A model generated the notes under the pieces. The model saw nothing but the letters and a program-made list of their open reading frames with translations. It was not told where the DNA came from and did no database searches. Shown one piece after another: positions 7,913 through 16,990 of a DNA stretch of 64,000 nucleotides. The position numbers and the translations under genes were made by a program. The stretch lies in assembly GCF_039534975.1 (NCBI RefSeq), contig NZ_BAAAWH010000001.1, forward strand, positions 2,604,001 to 2,668,000, given 5' to 3'. Within the stretch, counting starts at the first letter, position 1, and each line of letters starts with the position of its first letter. Source of the stretch: Microbacterium terregens (GTDB taxonomy: Bacteria; Actinomycetota; Actinomycetes; Actinomycetales; Microbacteriaceae).

Positions 7913-8592
7913 GCGACGCTCACCTCCAGCGGCAGGATCCCCCGGCGGGCACGGCGCCGTTGGACGCGGGACCAGGGCATCAGCGCCCGGCCGGCGAGGA
8001 TCAGCAGCCCGTCGATCACGAGGGCGATGACCACGACCGCGACGATGCCGGCGAGCACTTCGGGGATGATGCGGCGCTGCGAGCCGTTCGTGAACAGGTA
8101 CCCGAGGTTGGTGACGCCGATCAGCGCGCCGACCGTGGCGAGCGCGATCGTGCTGACCGCGGTCACCCGCAGACCCGCGAGGATCACCGGACCGGCGAGG
8201 GGCAGATCCACCGCCCAGAAACGTCGCGCCCCGCCGTACCCCATTGCGGTCGCCGAGAGACGCACGGACGGATCGACCGACCCCAGTCCGTCCGCGACCG
8301 AGCGCACCATCAGCGCGATCGCATAGATCGTCAAGGCCACCACGAGATTGACCTCACTGAAGATGGGCGTCCCCAGCAGCAGGGGCAGGATCGGCAGCAG
8401 CGCGAGCGAAGGGATCGTGTAGAGCAGCCCGGTCACGGTCAGGATGCCGCCTCGCGCAGCGCGGTAGCGCCAGGCGAGCCAGCCCAGCGGGACGGACAGC
8501 ACGAACCCGAGGACGATCGCGACCGCCGACTGCCGCAGGTGCACCAGCGCCAGCTCGCCGATGAGATCGAGGTTGTCCGCGACCCAGTTCAC
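7909..8592 (-). CDS. Quaternary-amine ABC transporter permease
   Basis: 227 aa. Second ProW-type permease of the operon, with several membrane spans and an EAA loop near ATAMGYGGARRFWAVDLPLA. The start overlaps the ATPase stop by 4 bp and the end overlaps the next permease start by 4 bp, so the three are translated as a coupled unit. It is more divergent from OpuC permeases than a gene duplication within this strain would suggest. Confidence 0.92.
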   Translation of the reverse strand: MNWVADNLDLIGELALVHLRQSAVAIVLGFVLSVPLGWLAWRYRAARGGILTVTGLLYTIPSLALLPILPLLLGTPIFSEVNLVVALTIYAIALMVRSVADGLGSVDPSVRLSATAMGYGGARRFWAVDLPLAGPVILAGLRVTAVSTIALATVGALIGVTNLGYLFTNGSQRRIIPEVLAGIVAVVVIALVIDGLLILAGRALMPWSRVQRRRARRGILPLEVSVA

Positions 8593-9410
8593 GTTCGGTC
8601 CCCCACGATCGCCCCCTGGGTGCGCCCTTCGCTGTCGACCACCACCGTCCCGCGCTCGGTCTGCTTGAGCGTCAGCGCGCGCCTGCCGCGGTCTGTGCCG
8701 ATGAAGCTGGCCACGAAGTCGTCGGCGGGGTTCTCGATGATCTCGCTGGGCGAGCCGACCTGCGCGATGCGCGCCCCCTTCTGCAGGATGACGACCTGAT
8801 CGCCGAGCAGGAACGCCTCGTCGATGTCGTGCGTCACGAACACGACGGTCTTGCCGAGTTCGCGCTGGAGGCGGATGAGCTCCTGCTGCAGGTCGGCGCG
8901 CACGATCGGATCGACCGCGCCGAACGGCTCGTCCATCAAGAGGATGTTCGGGTCGGCGGCCAGACCCCGGGCCACGCCCACGCGCTGCTGCTGTCCGCCG
9001 GACAGCTGGCTCGGGTAGCGTCCGGCCAGGTCCCGATCGAGTCCGACCGTATCCAGCAGGGCGAGCGCCTGCTCGCGCGCCCGCTTCTTGGGCACGCCGC
9101 TGAGCACCGGCACCGTGGCGACGTTGTCGAGGACGGTGAAATGCGGCATGAGCCCGGAATTCTGCATCACGTAGCCGATGCTGCGACGCAGCTTGACGGC
9201 ATCCCGCTTCAGGATGCTGTCACCGTCGATCTCGATGTCCCCACCCGTGGGCTCGACCATTCGATTGATCATGCGCAGGAGCGTCGTCTTGCCGCAGCCG
9301 GAGGAACCCACGAAGACCGTGGTCCGTCGGGAAGGAATGACCAGGTTGAAGTCCTCGACGGCGCGCGTGCCGTCCGGGAACTCCTTCGAGGCGGATCGGA
9401 ACTCGATCAC
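8589..9410 (-). CDS. Quaternary-amine ABC transporter ATP-binding protein
   Basis: 273 aa. Complete ABC ATPase: Walker A GSSGCGKTT (35-43), Q-loop YVMQNSG, signature LSGGQQQRVGVARG, Walker B ILLMDEPFGAVD and the H-loop VTHDIDEA. The extra C-terminal segment (about 235-273) is too short for the tandem CBS domains found in many ProV/OpuA ATPases, so osmotic sensing by CBS is unlikely. First of the four transporter genes; it starts 10 nt after a truncated DUF427 reading frame. Confidence 0.94.
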   Translation of the reverse strand: MIEFRSASKEFPDGTRAVEDFNLVIPSRRTTVFVGSSGCGKTTLLRMINRMVEPTGGDIEIDGDSILKRDAVKLRRSIGYVMQNSGLMPHFTVLDNVATVPVLSGVPKKRAREQALALLDTVGLDRDLAGRYPSQLSGGQQQRVGVARGLAADPNILLMDEPFGAVDPIVRADLQQELIRLQRELGKTVVFVTHDIDEAFLLGDQVVILQKGARIAQVGSPSEIIENPADDFVASFIGTDRGRRALTLKQTERGTVVVDSEGRTQGAIVGDRT

Positions 9411-9420
9411 GGTGCTCGTC

Positions 9421-9528
9421 TCATCGAGGTGCTCGTTCCCCGGGAGGGAAGTACCGGTTGCCTTCGATGCGGGCGAGCTCGTGCTCCTCGGCCTCGGCGA
9501 TCACGGTGCCGTTCAGTCGCGCCTGCAT
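9421..9528 (-). pseudogene. Truncated DUF427-type protein, 35 aa, at the head of the ABC operon
   Basis: ATG at 9528 with a good ribosome site (GGAAGGG about 6 nt upstream) and stop at 9421. MQARLNGTVIAEAEEHELAR followed by IEGNRYFPP matches the first third of DUF427 proteins, which are normally about 90 aa; after YFPP the frame ends within 6 codons. It lies 10 nt before the ATPase start. It is either a decayed gene or a short translated leader for the transporter. Confidence 0.6.
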
Positions 9529-9704
9529 GGATCCCTTCCGGGAAACGCATGCTCCGTGCGGAGCAGCGATTCGTGGCTCGTCACAACGGCCGGGGTCCCG
9601 ACCGCCTTCGAGCGTAGCGAACCCCACGGACACCGGGCCGGAAGTGACGCAGGTTTGCACAGGAGCCGTGGCCCGGGGGCCCCGGCGCGCGCTCTCGGCG
9701 CGAC

Positions 9705-10628
9705 CTATGCGAGGCGTGCGCCGTGCACCGGACCGTGCACGTGGAGAGCCTGGTACCCCGCCGCCGAGAGGACGACCTGCAGCTCCAGCGCGGACTCCGG
9801 ATCGCTCGCGAGGAAGGCCAGGGTCGGCCCCGACCCGGAGACCAGGCCGACGAGGGCTCCGGCTTCCTCGCCGAGTTCGAGCGCGTCCCGCAACGGCGGG
9901 CGCAGCGACAACGCGGCGGCTTGCAGATCGTTGCGGGCGCGCTCGGCCAGCGCGACCGGATCGCCGGCGCGCAGGGCCTGGAGGATGCCCGGAGGCACGA
10001 CGGGCGCCCGAGGGGCGCGAAGGAGGTCGGGATTCATCCGCAGCGCATCCAAGTGCGCGTACACCTCGGGCGTGGACAGGCCTTCGTCGGTAGGGACGAC
10101 GACCCAGTCGAACCGTCCCTTCGCCAGAGCCGGGCTCAGCTGGTCTCCGCGTCCTGTGCCGATGGCCGTGCCGCCCATCAACGCGAAGGGCACGTCGGCA
10201 CCGAGTCGTGCGGCGAGCTGATGCAGCTGCGCGGCGCCGAGGTCCGCCCCCCACAGCGCATCGCACGCCACCAGTGCGGCCGCGGCATCCGCCGAGCCCC
10301 CGCCCATTCCCCCGGCGACCGGCACGTGCTTGACGATGTCCAGATGCACGCCGCCGCCATAGCCGATCTTCTGCGCGACCAGCCGCGCGGCGCGCAGCGC
10401 CAGATTGCGGTCGTCGGCCGGGACGCCGGAGACATCGACCGTGCCGGAGACGCTCACCGAGAAGTCTTCAGCCGACTCCGCCCACACGTCCTCGTAGAGC
10501 GAAACGGCCTGATAGGCCGAGGCGACCTCGTGATACCCGTCCTCCTGCACATCGCCCACCTCGAAGAAGAGGTTCAGCTTGCCCGGCGCGCGTGCATGGA
10601 CGCGGCCGGCGACGGCGGGGGAACTCAC
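9705..10628 (-). CDS. ispE: 4-diphosphocytidyl-2-C-methyl-D-erythritol kinase
   Basis: 307 aa GHMP kinase of the MEP isoprenoid pathway; phosphorylates CDP-methylerythritol using ATP in the cytosol. Visible motifs are [13 protein letters not shown] near the N-terminus, the ATP loop [16 protein letters not shown], and GSGPTLAFL near the C-terminus. The GTG at 10628 is chosen because it forms a GTGA overlap with the stop of the upstream aldo/keto reductase and leaves a normal N-terminus; another GTG 21 bp upstream (10649) is possible. In many actinobacteria ispE follows rsmA directly; here three genes intervene. Confidence 0.94.
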   Translation of the reverse strand: MSSPAVAGRVHARAPGKLNLFFEVGDVQEDGYHEVASAYQAVSLYEDVWAESAEDFSVSVSGTVDVSGVPADDRNLALRAARLVAQKIGYGGGVHLDIVKHVPVAGGMGGGSADAAAALVACDALWGADLGAAQLHQLAARLGADVPFALMGGTAIGTGRGDQLSPALAKGRFDWVVVPTDEGLSTPEVYAHLDALRMNPDLLRAPRAPVVPPGILQALRAGDPVALAERARNDLQAAALSLRPPLRDALELGEEAGALVGLVSGSGPTLAFLASDPESALELQVVLSAAGYQALHVHGPVHGARLA

Positions 10629-11692
10629 AGCTCGGTCGACTCCGCCCACAGGTCCACGGCGATGTCGTCCGAGAGCATGTCGATCTGCTCGAGCTCTTCG
10701 GTCGAGAACGCCGGCCCGTCCAGCGCGGCGATGTTCTCATCGAGCTGCTCGGTGCGCGAGGCGCCGATCAGCGCCGATGTCACCACCGGGTCGCGCAGCA
10801 CCCACTGGATCGCGAGCTGCGCGAGAGTCTGTCCTCGTTCCTTCGCGATGACATCCAGCGAGCGCAGGGTCGAGAGGCCATGCTCGGACAGCGTCGCATG
10901 CGGCAGCGATGATCGCTTCTGCGCTCGATCGGCGGTGCCGTCACCGAGGTACTTGCCCGTCAGCAGGCCCTGCGCGAGCGGGGTGAAGGCGATCGCCCCC
11001 ATGCCCTCCTGCTTCAGCACGCCGGTGAGGCCGTCCTCCACCCAGCGGTTCAGGATCGAGTAGGCGGGCTGGTGGATCACCAGCGGTGTGCCGAGGCTGC
11101 GTGCCACGGCGGCTGCGGTCGCGGTGCGCTCGGCACTGTACGAGGAGATGCCGACATACAGCGCCTTGCCCTGCCGCACGAGCGTGTCCAGCGCACCGAT
11201 CGTCTCCTCGATCGGAGTGACGGCATCCACGCGATGCGAGTAGAAGATGTCCACGTAGTCCAGGCCCATCCGGGTCAGGGACTGATCGGCGCTGGCGAGG
11301 ATGTACTTGCGCGAGCCCAGGTCGCCGTACGGTCCCGGCCACATGTCCCAGCCGGCCTTCGAGGAGATGATCAGCTCATCGCGGTACGGCCGGAGGTCTT
11401 CGCGCATCATGCGGCCGAAGTTGGTCTCGGCGCTGCCGTGCGGAGGTCCGTAGTTGTTGGCCAGGTCGAAGTGCGTGATGCCCATGTCGAACGCGTGCCG
11501 CAGGAGCGCCCGCTGCCGGTCGAACGGGATGTTGTCGCCGAAGTTCCACCACAGCCCGAGCGAAAGGGGCGGCAGGTACAGTCCGGACGAGCCGACCTGG
11601 CGATAATCCATGCCGGAATAGCGGTCTGCGGCCGCGGCGTAGGGACGGTGGATGTCCGGGATGTCGGAGCGGAAGCGGGGTGCATCGGTCAC
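10625..11692 (-). CDS. Aldo/keto reductase, L-glyceraldehyde-3-phosphate reductase (YghZ/Gpr) type
   Basis: 355 aa, longer than the roughly 280-aa AKRs and with the YghZ-type N-terminus ([19 protein letters not shown]). The catalytic Asp/Tyr pair appears in [15 protein letters not shown], and the NADPH-site end in [16 protein letters not shown]. Family members reduce L-glyceraldehyde 3-phosphate and some methylglyoxal-like aldehydes. The GTG start has TAGGCT 6 nt upstream (leaderless), and the stop overlaps the ispE start. The specific substrate is inferred from the family only. Confidence 0.88.
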   Translation of the reverse strand: MTDAPRFRSDIPDIHRPYAAAADRYSGMDYRQVGSSGLYLPPLSLGLWWNFGDNIPFDRQRALLRHAFDMGITHFDLANNYGPPHGSAETNFGRMMREDLRPYRDELIISSKAGWDMWPGPYGDLGSRKYILASADQSLTRMGLDYVDIFYSHRVDAVTPIEETIGALDTLVRQGKALYVGISSYSAERTATAAAVARSLGTPLVIHQPAYSILNRWVEDGLTGVLKQEGMGAIAFTPLAQGLLTGKYLGDGTADRAQKRSSLPHATLSEHGLSTLRSLDVIAKERGQTLAQLAIQWVLRDPVVTSALIGASRTEQLDENIAALDGPAFSTEELEQIDMLSDDIAVDLWAESTEL

Positions 11693-11698
11693 GCCCCG

Positions 11699-11704
11699 AG
11701 CCTA
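11699..11704 (-). promoter_or_regulatory. -10 box (TAGGCT) for aldo/keto reductase-ispE, leaderless start
   Basis: On the minus strand TAGGCT, then CGGGGC (6 nt), then the GTG at 11692. ispE has no separate promoter I can see. Confidence 0.55.
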
Positions 11705-11854
11705 GCCCCGGCAGTGCCATGCGGTCAGGGGATGCCGGCGTCTGCCCGACCGTGCACCGAAAGCAGCTGGGAGCCGCCGTGTCAATGCCCTGCTGCCGGA
11801 AACGTCACCGAAACGGAAGCGGATTAGAGTAGATCTCTTCCCCTAGGAGGCCCC

Positions 11855-13435
11855 ATGGCGACGCTGGCCGCATTGCCCGCTCACCCCCGCAGCTGGACCG
11901 CTCTGCTCGAGCGCGACGACATCGTCCTGGATCAGGGCGTGCTGCGGCTTCGCCATGAGCACACGACCCCGCAGGAGGCCCGGACCGCGGACCTGCTGCT
12001 GACCGCAGAGGCCCTCGAGGCCGCCGGCATCCCCGTGCTGCTGATCCGTCACGACCTGCGCACCCTCGCGCTGGTCGTCGACCTCGACCATGCCGAGAAC
12101 GCACTGGCAGCGCTGCGCACCGTCCCCGAGCCCCTCTACGTTAAGCGCAAGGCGCAGGGCCCGATGCTGGTTGCGGATCTGGATGCCGCATCCTCGGCCC
12201 CGACCTCGATCCGCGTGTATCGCCCACGGATCACCGCGACCGGTGACCTGCGATACAACCACGAGGTCGGCATCCGCCTGGAGTTCTGGCGTTTCGGCGA
12301 CGAGGTCGTCGAGGCACCGCTTGACAACGCACTCACCCGGCGCTTCACCCCGACGCCGGACCTGTCTTTCACCGACGTGGAGCGCTGCGGTCGGTCGTGG
12401 CGCACGATCAGCGGCATGTTCGACGTGCACCCCGCTGAGGTCACCGAGGACGTGGACATGGTCTTCTCGTGGGTGGACGGGTCCTCGAGCGACTTCCAGC
12501 GCCAACGGGCGGCGCAGATGGCCGAGTACGTGGTCGGCGAGGGCGACGACGGGCCGGCCCGCTTTCGTCACGTCGACGAACTCCGCTACGCGCTGCGCAG
12601 CGTGCACATGTACGCGCCGTGGGTTCGGCGGATCTTCATCGCCACCGACTCACCGGCGCCGGCGTGGCTTCTGGATCACCCGAAGGTGACCATCGTGCGC
12701 AGCGAAGAGTTCTTCGCCGACACGTCGGTGCTGCCGATCCACAACTCCCACGCCGTCGAGGCGCAGCTGCACCGCATCGACGGACTCGCCGAGCACTTCC
12801 TCTACTCGAACGACGACATGTTCTTCGGCCGCCCCGTCGATCCTGAGCTGTTCTTCTCCGCAGCGGGCCTGACCCGGTTCGTGGAGTGCGGCGTGCGCAT
12901 CGGTGCGGGAGGCACGTCACCGAACCGCAGCGGCCATGACAATGCGCTTCGCGTCAACCGGGATCTGCTCGCGCGGCGGTTCGGCCGCACGATCACGCGG
13001 GACCTGGAGCACTGCGCGACCCCGTTGCGCCGTAGCGTGCTCGCCGAGCTCGAGCGGGAGTTCGCCGCAGACTTCGCACGCACCGCCGCGTCCCGTTTCC
13101 GTTCGGCCACGGACATCTCGGTGACCAACAGCCTGTACCACTACTACGCGCAGTTCACCGGGCGCGCGGTCGCCACCACCCGACCCCACGTGCGCTACAT
13201 CCAGACGACGCTGGCAGCCTCACTGGCCGGGATGGAACGTCTGGCGCGCCGCCGCGACATCGATATGTTCTGCCTGAACGATGGCGGCGAGGCGGAGATG
13301 CCGGAGGAGCTGCGGGTACGCACTCTCACCGACATTCTGCAGCGCATGTTCCCGGTTCCCGCTCCCTGGGAGCGGACGGACGTCAGCGCAGAACGGGGAT
13401 CGGCTCCGTCGGTGGAGCGGACCGCCGCACGCTGA
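11855..13435 (+). CDS. Stealth-family sugar-phosphate transferase
   Basis: 526 aa. The four conserved regions of stealth proteins are present: CR1 [11 protein letters not shown] (about 200), CR2 [20 protein letters not shown] with [11 protein letters not shown] (about 230-330), CR3 [19 protein letters not shown] (about 410-430) and CR4 DMFCLNDG (about 470). Such enzymes transfer hexose-1-phosphate from UDP-sugars to build phosphoglycan capsules or cell-wall polymers, and resemble GlcNAc-1-phosphotransferase. The start has a strong Shine-Dalgarno (TAGGAGG) 7 nt upstream. No capsule cluster surrounds it. Its last 53 bp overlap the 3' end of the convergent phosphodiesterase gene. Confidence 0.92.
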   Translation: MATLAALPAHPRSWTALLERDDIVLDQGVLRLRHEHTTPQEARTADLLLTAEALEAAGIPVLLIRHDLRTLALVVDLDHAENALAALRTVPEPLYVKRKAQGPMLVADLDAASSAPTSIRVYRPRITATGDLRYNHEVGIRLEFWRFGDEVVEAPLDNALTRRFTPTPDLSFTDVERCGRSWRTISGMFDVHPAEVTEDVDMVFSWVDGSSSDFQRQRAAQMAEYVVGEGDDGPARFRHVDELRYALRSVHMYAPWVRRIFIATDSPAPAWLLDHPKVTIVRSEEFFADTSVLPIHNSHAVEAQLHRIDGLAEHFLYSNDDMFFGRPVDPELFFSAAGLTRFVECGVRIGAGGTSPNRSGHDNALRVNRDLLARRFGRTITRDLEHCATPLRRSVLAELEREFAADFARTAASRFRSATDISVTNSLYHYYAQFTGRAVATTRPHVRYIQTTLAASLAGMERLARRRDIDMFCLNDGGEAEMPEELRVRTLTDILQRMFPVPAPWERTDVSAERGSAPSVERTAAR

Positions 13436-14306
13436 ACGGGGCCACACCCGCGTCGGCGAGGCGCCGCCGCGCCTCGAGCGCATCGATGTGCTCGAGGGTG
13501 TGCGGCGCGTCGACCGGCACCACGGAGTGCACGACGGTGTCGTCGTAGACGTGCACCATGTTGAATGCCTGCGCGCCGTCCTGAGGGCGCGTGCCTCCGA
13601 CGGGGACGGTCAGATCCTGTGCGTAGCACGTCGATGAGGCGACCGACACGGGGATGCCCGCGAAGGTCGCGAACGTCGAATAGTGCAGATGCCCGGCGAT
13701 GATGGCGCGCACGTCGGTGCCTCGGAGCACGCGGGCCAGGCGGGACTGATCGCGCAGTTCGACGCTGCCGGCGAGCGGAAGCACGCTGGGCACGGGCGGA
13801 TGATGCATGGCCAGGATGCTGCCCAGCGGCGCCGGGGTCGACAGCACGCCGGCGAGCCATGACAGCTGCGCGTCGCTGATCTCACCGTGGTGGAAGCCGG
13901 GAACAGTCGAGTCGAGGGTCACCAGCCGCAACCCGTCGAGTTCATTCACCCGATCGACGGGGAGCGGGTCGGTGCCCGGCTGCTCGTCCAGCAGACGAGT
14001 CCGGAACCGGGCACGGTCGTCATGGTTTCCCATGACCCAGAACACCCGGCTGCCGAGACGCTGAGCGAACGGCTCGACAAGGGCGCGCAGCGCGGAGTAT
14101 GCGTCGCTCTCGCCGAGATCGGCCAGATCGCCGGTGAAGACGATGCCGTCCGGCGCGATGCCGGATGCCTCGATGGCACCGAGCGCGCGCGTCAGCCGTT
14201 CGGTCGCATCGATCACATCGAACAGCCGTGACCCCGCCGCGCGGAGATGCGTATCGCTCAGATGCAGCAGGACGCGCTCGGGCGCCGGATACTCCACGGT
14301 GTGCAT
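13383..14306 (-). CDS. Calcineurin-like metallophosphoesterase, CpdA/Icc type
   Basis: 307 aa. The dimetal motifs are all visible: [25 protein letters not shown], and GHLHYSTFA, the class III cyclic-nucleotide phosphodiesterase signature. A plausible substrate is cAMP or another phosphodiester; the gene context does not decide. The ATG at 14306 has GGGAGAGG about 4 nt upstream; upstream extension would add only low-complexity Arg-rich sequence. The 3' end overlaps the stealth gene tail to tail by 53 bp. Confidence 0.87.
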   Translation of the reverse strand: MHTVEYPAPERVLLHLSDTHLRAAGSRLFDVIDATERLTRALGAIEASGIAPDGIVFTGDLADLGESDAYSALRALVEPFAQRLGSRVFWVMGNHDDRARFRTRLLDEQPGTDPLPVDRVNELDGLRLVTLDSTVPGFHHGEISDAQLSWLAGVLSTPAPLGSILAMHHPPVPSVLPLAGSVELRDQSRLARVLRGTDVRAIIAGHLHYSTFATFAGIPVSVASSTCYAQDLTVPVGGTRPQDGAQAFNMVHVYDDTVVHSVVPVDAPHTLEHIDALEARRRLADAGVAPFSVRRSAPPTEPIPVLR

Positions 14307-14423
14307 GGGACCTCTCCCTCGGCGCCGACGGCGCATCCACCATCGTGGTGAACCCAGGCAAACGTTACCGGCATGTTTCGTGAACACCCGGGGACCGGCG
14401 CGCGAACAGTTCCGAATCGAGAT

Positions 14424-15263
14424 CTAAGAAGCCCGGGCGATGCGGAGGAAATCCTCCACACCCAGCTCCTCACCGCGGGCGGTGGGCGCCACTCCGGCGC
14501 GCTCCAGAACAGCGGATGCCGCGGCCGATGAACCGAAAACCCCCGAGACCGCCTGCCGCAGCATCTTGCGGCGCTGCTGGAAGGCGGCATCCACGATCTG
14601 GAAGGTACGCAGACGCTCGGCCTCGGTCCCCCGCAGCTCGGCGTCGCGGCTGAAGGCGACCAGGACGCTGTCCACGTTCGGCACGGGCCAGAACACCTGA
14701 CGCGAGACCGTGCCCGCCAACCGCCATGGCCCGTACCACGCGGCCTTCACGCTGGGCGCTCCGTAGATCTTCGATCCCGGGGACGCAGCGAGCCGTTCGC
14801 CGACTTCTGCCTGCACCATCACGACGCCTCGCTGGATCCCCGGGAAGGTCTCCAGGAAATGCAGCAGCACGGGCACGGAGATGTTGTACGGCAGATTCGC
14901 CACGAGCACCGTGGGCTCGCCGGTCAGCGCGGTGACCCGCAGCGCATCCGCGTCGACGACCTCGAGCATCCCTTCCGAGACGCCGTGCGCTTCGGCCGTC
15001 CGCGGCAGCCGGGCGGCCAGGCGGTGGTCGATCTCGACGGCGGTCACCGATGCGCCCGCCTCGAGGATCGCCAGCGTCAGCGAGCCCAGTCCGGGCCCGA
15101 TCTCGACCACGCGCTCACCGGGCGCGACGCGCGCGACGGACACGATGCGGCGGACCGAGTTGGCGTCGACGACGAAATTCTGCCCCAGCTTCTTGGTCGG
15201 GGTGAGGTCCAGTTCGGAGGCGAGCACGCGGATCTCGGCCGCGCCGAGAAGTGTCACGGGCAT
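14424..15263 (-). CDS. rsmA: 16S rRNA (adenine1518/1519-N6)-dimethyltransferase
   Basis: 279 aa. Dimethylates the two adjacent adenosines of the 16S helix 45 loop. N-terminal KKLGQNFVVD, SAM motif VEIGPGLGSLT and the catalytic NLPYN are present, and the helical C-terminal domain is complete. The ATG at 15263 is preferred over one 6 nt upstream because TAGGCT lies exactly 7 nt before it, giving a leaderless mRNA. In the usual actinobacterial order it sits between tatD and ispE; here a sugar porter separates it from tatD. Confidence 0.95.
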   Translation of the reverse strand: MPVTLLGAAEIRVLASELDLTPTKKLGQNFVVDANSVRRIVSVARVAPGERVVEIGPGLGSLTLAILEAGASVTAVEIDHRLAARLPRTAEAHGVSEGMLEVVDADALRVTALTGEPTVLVANLPYNISVPVLLHFLETFPGIQRGVVMVQAEVGERLAASPGSKIYGAPSVKAAWYGPWRLAGTVSRQVFWPVPNVDSVLVAFSRDAELRGTEAERLRTFQIVDAAFQQRRKMLRQAVSGVFGSSAAASAVLERAGVAPTARGEELGVEDFLRIARAS

Positions 15264-15270
15264 GTGCATC

Positions 15271-15276
15271 AGCCTA
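15271..15276 (-). promoter_or_regulatory. -10 box (TAGGCT) for rsmA, leaderless start
   Basis: TAGGCT on the minus strand, 7 nt before ATG 15263. It decides between two in-frame ATGs. Confidence 0.55.
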
Positions 15277-15311
15277 GTCCGGCGTCGGCGCACGCCTCGG
15301 GCGGCCAACCC

Positions 15312-15341
15312 TTGACAGGGCCGCGCCGCGCACGCAAGTGT
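15312..15341 (+). promoter_or_regulatory. Candidate promoter of the sugar porter gene
   Basis: A consensus -35 TTGACA (15312-15317), an 18-nt spacer and a weak -10 AAGTGT (15336-15341). It would leave a leader of about 50 nt that carries the AGGAGG ribosome site of the gene. Confidence 0.45.
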
Positions 15342-15396
15342 GGGCGCAAGCGGGCGAGGGTGCTCGTCCCCGCAGGTTCGAACGAGGAGGCCCCCC

Positions 15397-16851
15397 GTGA
15401 GTTCGGCGCAGACATCCGATCCCAACATCTCCGTCCCCATCGCGCGCGTCATCCTCGTCGCATCGACCGCGGCTCTCGGCGGATTCCTGTTCGGGTTCGA
15501 CACCGCGGTCATCAACGGCGCGGTGAGCGCGATCGGCGAGCAGTTCGCCGCCGGTCCGTTCCTCCTCGGGTTCGCGGTCGCCTCGGCCTTGATCGGCTGC
15601 GCGATCGGCGCCTGGTTCGCCGGGCGCATCGCGGACCGCTACGGCCGCATCCGCGTCATGATCATCGCGGCGATCCTGTTCGTGGCGAGTGCGCTGGGCT
15701 GCGGCCTCGCGTTCGGGATCTGGGACCTGTCGTTCTGGCGCATCGTGGGCGGCCTGGGCGTCGGCGCGGCATCCGTCATCGCACCGGCGTACATCGCCGA
15801 GGTCTCTCCGCCGGCGCATCGCGGCCGGCTCGGGTCGCTGCAGCAGATGGCGATCGTCAGCGGCATCTTCGTGGCCCTGCTCACGGATGCCGCGATCGTC
15901 GCCGTCGCCGGCAGCGCGACGGCACCGTGGCTGCTGGGCCTGGAGGCATGGCGGTGGATGTTCCTGTCCGAGATCGTCCCGGCCGTGATCTACGGAGCGC
16001 TGGCGCTGACGATCCCCGAGTCGCCGCGCTATCTCATCGCGCGAGGCGAGATGAAGCGCGCGAAAGAGGTCCTCACTCGCTACGTGGGCGGCAACGTCGA
16101 GAAGACGACGACCGACATCCTCAAGACCGTCGAGGGCAAGCCCGACCGTCCGCGCTTCTCGATCCTGCGCGGGTCGAAATTCGGTCTGCTCCCGATCGTG
16201 TGGGTCGGCATCGGACTGTCCGTGCTGCAGCAGTTCACCGGCATCAACGTGATCTTCTACTACTCGACCACGCTGTGGCAGGCGGTCGGCTTCACGGAGC
16301 AGGACTCGCTCACGATCACCGTCATCACCTCGGTGACCAACATCGTCACCACGATCGTGGCGATCCTGCTGATCGACAAGGTGGGACGCAAACCGCTGCT
16401 GCTCGTCGGGGCGATGGGCCAGTTCGTGTGCCTCGCCGTGCTGGCCGTCATCTTCGCCACGGCGCCGATCGTCAACGGGGAGCCCATGCTCGAAGGCGCC
16501 GCGGGCACCACCGCGCTGCTGGCCGCGAACCTCTACGTGGTCTTCTTCGGCGCGTCCTGGGGCCCGGTGGTGTGGGTGCTGCTCGGCGAGATGTTCAGCA
16601 ACCGCATCCGCGCCGTCGCGCTGTCCGTCGCCGCCGCGGCGCAGTGGGCGGCCAACTTCGTCATCTCCACCACGTTCCCGGCGCTCGCATCGGTGGGACT
16701 CGGTCTCGCCTACGGGGTCTACACGTTCTTCGCGTTCGTCGCGATCTTCTTCGTGCTGAGGTTCGTGCGCGAGACGAAGGGACGCACCCTCGAGTCCATG
16801 ACCGACACGGAGCCCGCGAGGGCCATGAAGGCTCCGAAGGCTGCGAAATAG
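15397..16851 (+). CDS. MFS sugar porter (GalP/XylE type)
   Basis: 484 aa with 12 predicted membrane segments. Sugar-porter signatures are present: FGFDTAVINGA in TM1, GRIADRYGR after TM2, PESPRYL at the central loop, QQFTGINVIFYYS in TM7, DKVGRKPLLL after TM8, and RFVRETKGRTLE after TM12. These transporters import pentoses or hexoses, usually with protons. The start is GTG with AGGAGG 7 nt upstream. A 38-aa charged protein follows after 18 bp. The gene appears inserted between tatD and rsmA. Confidence 0.92.
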   Translation: MSSAQTSDPNISVPIARVILVASTAALGGFLFGFDTAVINGAVSAIGEQFAAGPFLLGFAVASALIGCAIGAWFAGRIADRYGRIRVMIIAAILFVASALGCGLAFGIWDLSFWRIVGGLGVGAASVIAPAYIAEVSPPAHRGRLGSLQQMAIVSGIFVALLTDAAIVAVAGSATAPWLLGLEAWRWMFLSEIVPAVIYGALALTIPESPRYLIARGEMKRAKEVLTRYVGGNVEKTTTDILKTVEGKPDRPRFSILRGSKFGLLPIVWVGIGLSVLQQFTGINVIFYYSTTLWQAVGFTEQDSLTITVITSVTNIVTTIVAILLIDKVGRKPLLLVGAMGQFVCLAVLAVIFATAPIVNGEPMLEGAAGTTALLAANLYVVFFGASWGPVVWVLLGEMFSNRIRAVALSVAAAAQWAANFVISTTFPALASVGLGLAYGVYTFFAFVAIFFVLRFVRETKGRTLESMTDTEPARAMKAPKAAK

Positions 16852-16869
16852 AGAGGGAGGGCGGCCCCC

Positions 16870-16986
16870 ATGACGAACAACAAGCCCGAGCACGAGAAGG
16901 TCCGCGAAGAGCGCGAGGCGGCGCAGAAGGAGAAGGACCGCCTCGAGGCCGAGGAGCAGAAACGTCTCGACGACGAGGACCGGTAG
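16870..16986 (+). CDS. Very small charged helical protein, 38 aa
   Basis: ATG at 16870, 18 bp after the sugar porter, with a GAGGGAGGG ribosome site. The sequence starts MTNNKPEHEKVREEREAAQ and continues with QKEKDRLEAEEQ; nearly 60% of residues are Glu, Asp, Lys or Arg, so a single long helix or coiled coil is expected. I do not recognise the family. Position and ribosome site suggest cotranslation with the porter. It ends 4 bp before the stop of the convergent tatD. Confidence 0.6.
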   Translation: MTNNKPEHEKVREEREAAQKEKDRLEAEEQKRLDDEDR

Positions 16987-16990
16987 CGCC

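Noticed and set aside
9421..10266. Minus-strand frame of 281 codons across ispE and the DUF427 fragment
   Set aside because: Most of it is another frame of ispE; only the last 35 codons, with their own ATG and ribosome site, look real.
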